In this document: positions 59,855 to 64,000 of the stretch, in pieces
Numbering within the stretch: position 1 is the first letter of the stretch
Layout of the letters: every line of letters begins with the position of its first letter
Assembly (NCBI RefSeq): GCF_003051105.1
Contig: NZ_QAOO01000002.1
Span: 62,001-126,000, forward strand
Direction of reading: 5' to 3'
Origin: Nitrosomonas nitrosa
GTDB taxonomy: Bacteria; Pseudomonadota; Gammaproteobacteria; Burkholderiales; Nitrosomonadaceae
DNA: 64,000 nt
Translations under genes and position numbers: made by a program
Notes under the pieces: model-generated
Told to the model about the DNA's origin: nothing
Seen by the model: the letters and a program-made list of their open reading frames with translations, nothing else
Databases searched by the model: none

Positions 59855-61219
59855 ATGAGTAAAAAATATTTTGGAACGGATGGCATTCGTGGGCGTGTTG
59901 GTAAATATCCAATTACGCCTGAATTTATAATGCACCTCGGTTACTCAGCAGGGAAGGTATTAGCTGCTTCCGACTGGCATCTTGCAGTAAATGATCGGCC
60001 CACAGTGTTGATCGGCAAGGATACGCGGGTATCAGGCTATATGTTGGAATCAGCGCTGGAGGCAGGCTTCTCGGCAGCCGGTGTTGACGTATTATTGTCA
60101 GGCCCATTACCTACTTCTGCAATAGCTCATCTTACCAGAGCGCTTCGGTTACAAGCAGGAATCGTTATTTCAGCTTCTCATAACCCATTCGAAGATAATG
60201 GTGTCAAATTCTTCTCTCCTCAGGGAACTAAATTACCTGATGATATAGAAATTCAAATTGAAGCGGGATTAAATGATCAAATTCAAACTATGCCATCCGC
60301 AAAGCTTGGGAAAGTGCAGCGTCTCAATGATAAAACAGGCCGCTATATTGAATTCTGCAAGAGCACCTTTCCTTATTATTTAGATCTTCGTGGATTGCGT
60401 ATCGTAGTGGATTGTGCACATGGCGCGGCCTATCATATCGCGGGTGAGGTCATGCGTGAATTAGGTGCTGATGTGATTACAATTTGTGCCGAACCAGATG
60501 GTTTTAATATCAATTATGAGTGTGGCGCGACCCATATGGTAACGATCCAGAATGCAGTCAAGCAGCATGAGGCTGATCTGGGTATCGCATTGGATGGCGA
60601 TGCTGACCGGGTGCTGATGGTCGATAAAGAAGGGGTTATCTACGATGGTGACGTTTTGCTTTATATCATTGCAAAACATCGGCAGCAGAATAAATTTTTG
60701 AAAGGGGGCGTGGTTGGTACGCTCATGACAAACCTGGCTGTGGAGAAAGCGTTTAAAGAGCTCGGTATCCCTTTTTTGAGAGCCAAGGTTGGTGATCGCT
60801 ACGTACTCGAACTGCTACTAGAAAATAATTGGCAATTGGGTGGGGAAAGCTCGGGGCACATCGTATGTCTCGATAAGCATACTACAGGAGATGGCATTAT
60901 TTCCGCATTACAAGTCCTATATGCGTTACGCGATAGGTGCATGTCATTGGCAGAATATACACAAGAAGTTGTTCTTTATCCTCAGCGATTAATCAATGTC
61001 ATCACACATAACAATTTTGATTTTCATAACAACCCTAGCGTCAAGAACTCGGTAGCGCAAGCGGAGCGTGATCTTGGAAATGAAGGGCGGATACTGCTGC
61101 GTGCATCTGGTACGGAACCTTTGATCAGAGTAATGGTAGAGGGTAAGGTAAAACAGAAAGTGGATTACTGGGCAGAGCAGATTGCAGATGCTGTGAGGCA
61201 AGGTGCTGATGCTCACTAA
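59855..61219 (+). CDS. glmM: Phosphoglucosamine mutase
   Basis: The 454-residue enzyme converts glucosamine-6-phosphate to glucosamine-1-phosphate for peptidoglycan and LPS. The N-terminus is [14 protein letters not shown], the active serine loop is [17 protein letters not shown], the metal site is [13 protein letters not shown], and the phosphate-binding end is [16 protein letters not shown]. Normal length. Confidence 0.98.
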   Translation: MSKKYFGTDGIRGRVGKYPITPEFIMHLGYSAGKVLAASDWHLAVNDRPTVLIGKDTRVSGYMLESALEAGFSAAGVDVLLSGPLPTSAIAHLTRALRLQAGIVISASHNPFEDNGVKFFSPQGTKLPDDIEIQIEAGLNDQIQTMPSAKLGKVQRLNDKTGRYIEFCKSTFPYYLDLRGLRIVVDCAHGAAYHIAGEVMRELGADVITICAEPDGFNINYECGATHMVTIQNAVKQHEADLGIALDGDADRVLMVDKEGVIYDGDVLLYIIAKHRQQNKFLKGGVVGTLMTNLAVEKAFKELGIPFLRAKVGDRYVLELLLENNWQLGGESSGHIVCLDKHTTGDGIISALQVLYALRDRCMSLAEYTQEVVLYPQRLINVITHNNFDFHNNPSVKNSVAQAERDLGNEGRILLRASGTEPLIRVMVEGKVKQKVDYWAEQIADAVRQGADAH

Positions 61220-61354
61220 ATCAATTTCAATCCCCTTTCTGTTTAATTGTCATATTTCTGTAATATTTATGAACTAGTATTCATTGCCGGTTTAATCTAG
61301 CTAAACAAGATTATCAATAATTTATACGGATAGCCACCTAGGGAGGTATTTTCT

Positions 61355-62353
61355 TTGAAATCATCTTTACTCAGCATTTTTTCTTTTGCGATCGCTTTGG
61401 CAATGGCTATGGGCAACAATGCAGTCAATGCGCGACCTATAGTGACGATTGATGGCTCAAGTACGGTATACCCAGTTACTGAAGCGGTTGCAGAAGATTT
61501 TCAGATTGCCCAAAAAGGCAAAATCAGAGTAACTGTCGGCATATCAGGTACAGGTGGTGGTTTTAAGAAATTTTGCCGGGCGGAAATTGATATTGTCAAT
61601 GCATCCAGACCTATCCTGCACTCTGAAATGGAAGCTTGTAGAGCTGCGGGTGTTCAATATATTGAAATGCCGATCGCGTTCGATGCGCTGACTATCGCAG
61701 TCAATCCCCATAATACCTGGAGCAGGACAATGACGGTGGAAGAGCTGAAGAAAATATGGGAGCCTTCAGCACAAGGTAAAATAACAAAATGGAATCAAGT
61801 TAATCCTGCTTGGCCGGACGAGCGCATCAAATTGTTTGGTGCAGGTGCGGATTCGGGTACATTTGATTATTTTACTGAAGCGATTGTTGGAAAAGCCAAA
61901 TCGAGCCGTGGTGATTTTACCGCTTCCGAAGATGATAATGTACTCGTCCAGGGTATCGCCAGTGATCGTCATAGCCTCGGTTTTTTTGGTTTTGCTTACT
62001 ATATCGAGAATCGAAATAAAGTGAGTGTTGTCGCAGTCGATAGCGGAAAAGGCGGCGTTATTCCCTCACCAGAGACGGTAGAAAATGGCAGCTACCAACC
62101 ATTATCCCGGCCCATTTTTATCTACGTAAATGCAAAAGCGGTGGATAAGCCCGAAGTGAATGAATTTGTAAATTTTTATATGAAGAATGCGCCTACTTTA
62201 GTTAAAGAAGTAAAATATTTTCCGCTGCCTTCTGAGGCCTATCAACTCAATCTTGATCATTTGAGAGAAAGGAAAGTCGGAACGGTATTTGAGGGGGAAA
62301 GTAAAATAAACCTTAACATTGAAGAGCTGCTGAAATTGGAACGGCGACTATAA
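61355..62353 (+). CDS. pstS: Phosphate ABC transporter substrate-binding protein PstS
   Basis: The 332-residue periplasmic protein starts at TTG 61355 after a clear GGGAGG site, with a signal peptide cleaved near VNA. Phosphate-binding motifs are VTIDGSSTVYPVTEAV, GISGTGGGFKKFC and the later GADSGTFDYFTE. No pstC, pstA or pstB gene is beside it, so it must work with permease genes elsewhere or serve another phosphate-binding role. A perfect terminator hairpin follows. Confidence 0.93.
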   Translation: MKSSLLSIFSFAIALAMAMGNNAVNARPIVTIDGSSTVYPVTEAVAEDFQIAQKGKIRVTVGISGTGGGFKKFCRAEIDIVNASRPILHSEMEACRAAGVQYIEMPIAFDALTIAVNPHNTWSRTMTVEELKKIWEPSAQGKITKWNQVNPAWPDERIKLFGAGADSGTFDYFTEAIVGKAKSSRGDFTASEDDNVLVQGIASDRHSLGFFGFAYYIENRNKVSVVAVDSGKGGVIPSPETVENGSYQPLSRPIFIYVNAKAVDKPEVNEFVNFYMKNAPTLVKEVKYFPLPSEAYQLNLDHLRERKVGTVFEGESKINLNIEELLKLERRL

Positions 62354-62360
62354 AGAATAA

Positions 62361-62384
62361 CAGCCTAACAGCCTAACAGCCTAA
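62361..62384 (+). repeat. Short tandem repeat, three copies of an octamer
   Basis: CAGCCTAA is repeated three times without gap just after the pstS stop. It is not part of the terminator and has no evident function. Copy number may vary by slippage. Confidence 0.8.
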
Positions 62385-62447
62385 CCGCTTGATCGAAGTT
62401 TCCCAGACATTTTGAAATAAGCGTTGCAGTAGGCCAAAACCAAGTAT

Positions 62448-62480
62448 AAAAGTAACACCCCATAATGGGGTGTTACTTTT
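62448..62480 (+). terminator. Rho-independent terminator downstream of pstS
   Basis: A perfect 14-bp stem, AAAAGTAACACCCC (62448-62461) with GGGGTGTTACTTTT (62467-62480), loop ATAAT, followed by an A/T-rich TATTTTTAT tail. The symmetry, with A-rich and T-rich sides, makes it usable from both strands. Confidence 0.9.
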
Positions 62481-62599
62481 ATTTTTATGAGTGTTAGCTA
62501 ATAATGATTCATAAGATTTCTTAGGGGCTTAGAACTGGTGAAGAGTGGGATTAGATTTTAACTTGCAAACGCTAAGAAGTATGAAAACTCAGCTGCACT

Positions 62600-64000
62600 A
62601 TGGATTTTTTACCAATTTTTCTTAATATCAGGGATCGAGACTGCCTGGTTGTTGGTGGAGGTGACATTGCCGCCAGAAAAACAGCGCTATTATTGAAAGC
62701 AGGTGCCCGAGTCAGGATTGTTTCGCCTACCTTGAGTGATGGTCTGAATACCCATCTTCAGCAAGGCCGTATCTCTTATGATGCAGAGCCTTTTGATCCT
62801 ACCAGGCATCTGAACGGCGTTGCGCTGGTTATTGCTGCCACAGACGATTGTTCTGTGAATCAACTCGTTTCAGAAACCGCAAAGCGGCTGGGTATTCCTG
62901 TCAATGTGGTTGATAACCCCGCGTTGTGCTCATTTATCATGCCGGCCATTTTAGATCGCTCCCCTATGCTGGTCGCTATTTCTAGTGGAGGTGCATCGCC
63001 TGTGCTCACGAGGTTGCTACGCGCACGGCTTGAAACACTGATACCAGAAGCATATGGCCGGCTAGCCAAATATGCAGCTAAATTCCGTGAGCAGGTCAAG
63101 CGCCGTATTAGTTCATCGGCGAAACGGCGGCTATTTTGGGAGAACATTTTACAGGGCCCCTTTGCGGAACTGATCTTTTCAGGAAAAGATCGAGACGCGC
63201 AAGCTTATCTAGAGCATGTGCTTGAGAATGAAGTGGATGCCCTGCCTCAAGGAGAGGTCTACCTTGTAGGGGCAGGCCCAGGTAACCCTGATTTACTCAC
63301 TTTTCGCGCCATGCGTTTAATGCAGCAGGCCGATGTAGTCGTATACGATCGTTTAGTCTCGCCAGCGATTCTCGATATGGTCAGGCGTGATGCAACCCGT
63401 ATTTATGCGGGCAAAGAGCGTGACAAGCATGTACTGCCACAAGAGTCCATCAACCAGCTCTTGGTGAGGCTTGCTAAAGAAGGCAAGCGAGTATTACGGC
63501 TGAAGGGAGGGGATCCATTTATATTTGGGCGGGGTGGTGAAGAGATCGAAACACTCTCTGATCATCGTATTCCTTTTCAGGTGGTCCCGGGTATTACTGC
63601 TGCATCGGGTGTGGCTTCTTATGCGGGTATTCCGCTCACCCATCGTGATTATGCGCAGTCTTGTATTTTTGTCACAGGACATCTAAAAAATAACCGCATC
63701 GATCTGGACTGGCCGGCTATTGCAAGACCCCAACAAACTATCGTGATTTATATGGGGCTGCTTGGATTACCTCTACTCTGCAAGAAACTCATTGAACATG
63801 ATTTGCCAGCATCACTGCCAGCAGCCATCGTGCAGCAGGGTACCACGTACAATCAGCGTGTCGTGGTGGGTACACTTGAAACGTTACCCCACCTCGCTCT
63901 AGAGGCCGACTTGGTTCCTCCAACACTTATTATTGTGGGGGAGGTCGTGAAATTGCACCAAAAACTCACCTGGTTCGAGCCAGCAAGCAATATAGACGAA
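62600..64000 (+). CDS. cysG: Siroheme synthase CysG (C-terminus beyond right edge)
   Basis: The frame from ATG 62600 (MDFLPIFLNIRDRDCLVVGG) is open for 467 codons to the edge, close to full family length. The N-terminal domain is the precorrin-2 dehydrogenase/ferrochelatase (VVGGGDIAARKTALLLKAGA). The C-terminal domain is the uroporphyrinogen-III methyltransferase with VYLVGAGPGNPDLLTFRAM and LRLKGGDPFIFGRGGEE. It makes siroheme, the cofactor of sulfite and nitrite reductases. Only the last few residues are probably missing. Confidence 0.95.
   Translation, partial: MDFLPIFLNIRDRDCLVVGGGDIAARKTALLLKAGARVRIVSPTLSDGLNTHLQQGRISYDAEPFDPTRHLNGVALVIAATDDCSVNQLVSETAKRLGIPVNVVDNPALCSFIMPAILDRSPMLVAISSGGASPVLTRLLRARLETLIPEAYGRLAKYAAKFREQVKRRISSSAKRRLFWENILQGPFAELIFSGKDRDAQAYLEHVLENEVDALPQGEVYLVGAGPGNPDLLTFRAMRLMQQADVVVYDRLVSPAILDMVRRDATRIYAGKERDKHVLPQESINQLLVRLAKEGKRVLRLKGGDPFIFGRGGEEIETLSDHRIPFQVVPGITAASGVASYAGIPLTHRDYAQSCIFVTGHLKNNRIDLDWPAIARPQQTIVIYMGLLGLPLLCKKLIEHDLPASLPAAIVQQGTTYNQRVVVGTLETLPHLALEADLVPPTLIIVGEVVKLHQKLTWFEPASNIDE

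Overview
The window looks like a chromosomal segment of a betaproteobacterium, most likely a Nitrosomonas-type ammonia oxidiser. This rests on the betaproteobacterial order tRNA-Leu, tig, clpP, clpX, lon, a stand-alone copper nitrite reductase, the proteobacterial GshA/GshB pair, hopanoid genes hpnH/hpnB/hpnM, and a glycolate salvage operon of the kind autotrophs use. No amo, hao or RuBisCO gene is in the window, so the family-level placement is inference.

Positions 1-25400 are mostly accessory. At the left edge, on the minus strand, lie jetA, jetB and most of jetC of a Wadjet (SMC-like anti-plasmid) defence system; jetD would lie off the edge. Next (4826-10880) is an unusual set of amide-bond and acyl-transfer enzymes: a Mur-ligase-like gene broken by one in-frame TAA, a PP-loop ATPase, a sugar-transfer-type ATP-grasp protein, a GNAT and a FemAB/BioF2-like acyltransferase. 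Positions 11147-13140 hold an IS3 transposase fragment, a HicB-like antitoxin remnant, an MNT antitoxin with a truncated HEPN partner, and an intact RHH-PIN toxin-antitoxin pair with a palindromic operator. A vanadium-haloperoxidase-like protein, a membrane protein, a beta-CASP nuclease and bioA follow. From 19324 to 25407 two modules are separated by copies of a repeat: a serine beta-lactamase-like hydrolase, and a tightly coupled trio of HTH protein, large N6-adenine methylase and PD-(D/E)XK nuclease. The trio is the best candidate here for a poorly described restriction or defence system.

Positions 25500-64000 are mainly housekeeping: groES-groEL under a perfect CIRCE operator, a YciK-like SDR, tRNA-Leu(UAG), tig-clpP-clpX-lon, two small membrane proteins, a Cys-rich SufR-like regulator, dciA, nirK, gshA-gshB, the hopanoid trio, a peptidoglycan-binding lipoprotein, glycolate oxidase glcDEF with a tartronate semialdehyde reductase, carA-carB-greA, yhbY facing rlmE-ftsH-folP-glmM, an orphan pstS and a nearly complete cysG running off the right edge.

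Three families of short dispersed repeats were found by eye: an 84-bp element with terminal inverted repeats (two copies, opposite orientation), a 137-139-bp element with terminal inverted repeats (two copies), and a 103-bp element (two copies) whose predicted hairpin carries compensatory changes around an identical loop.
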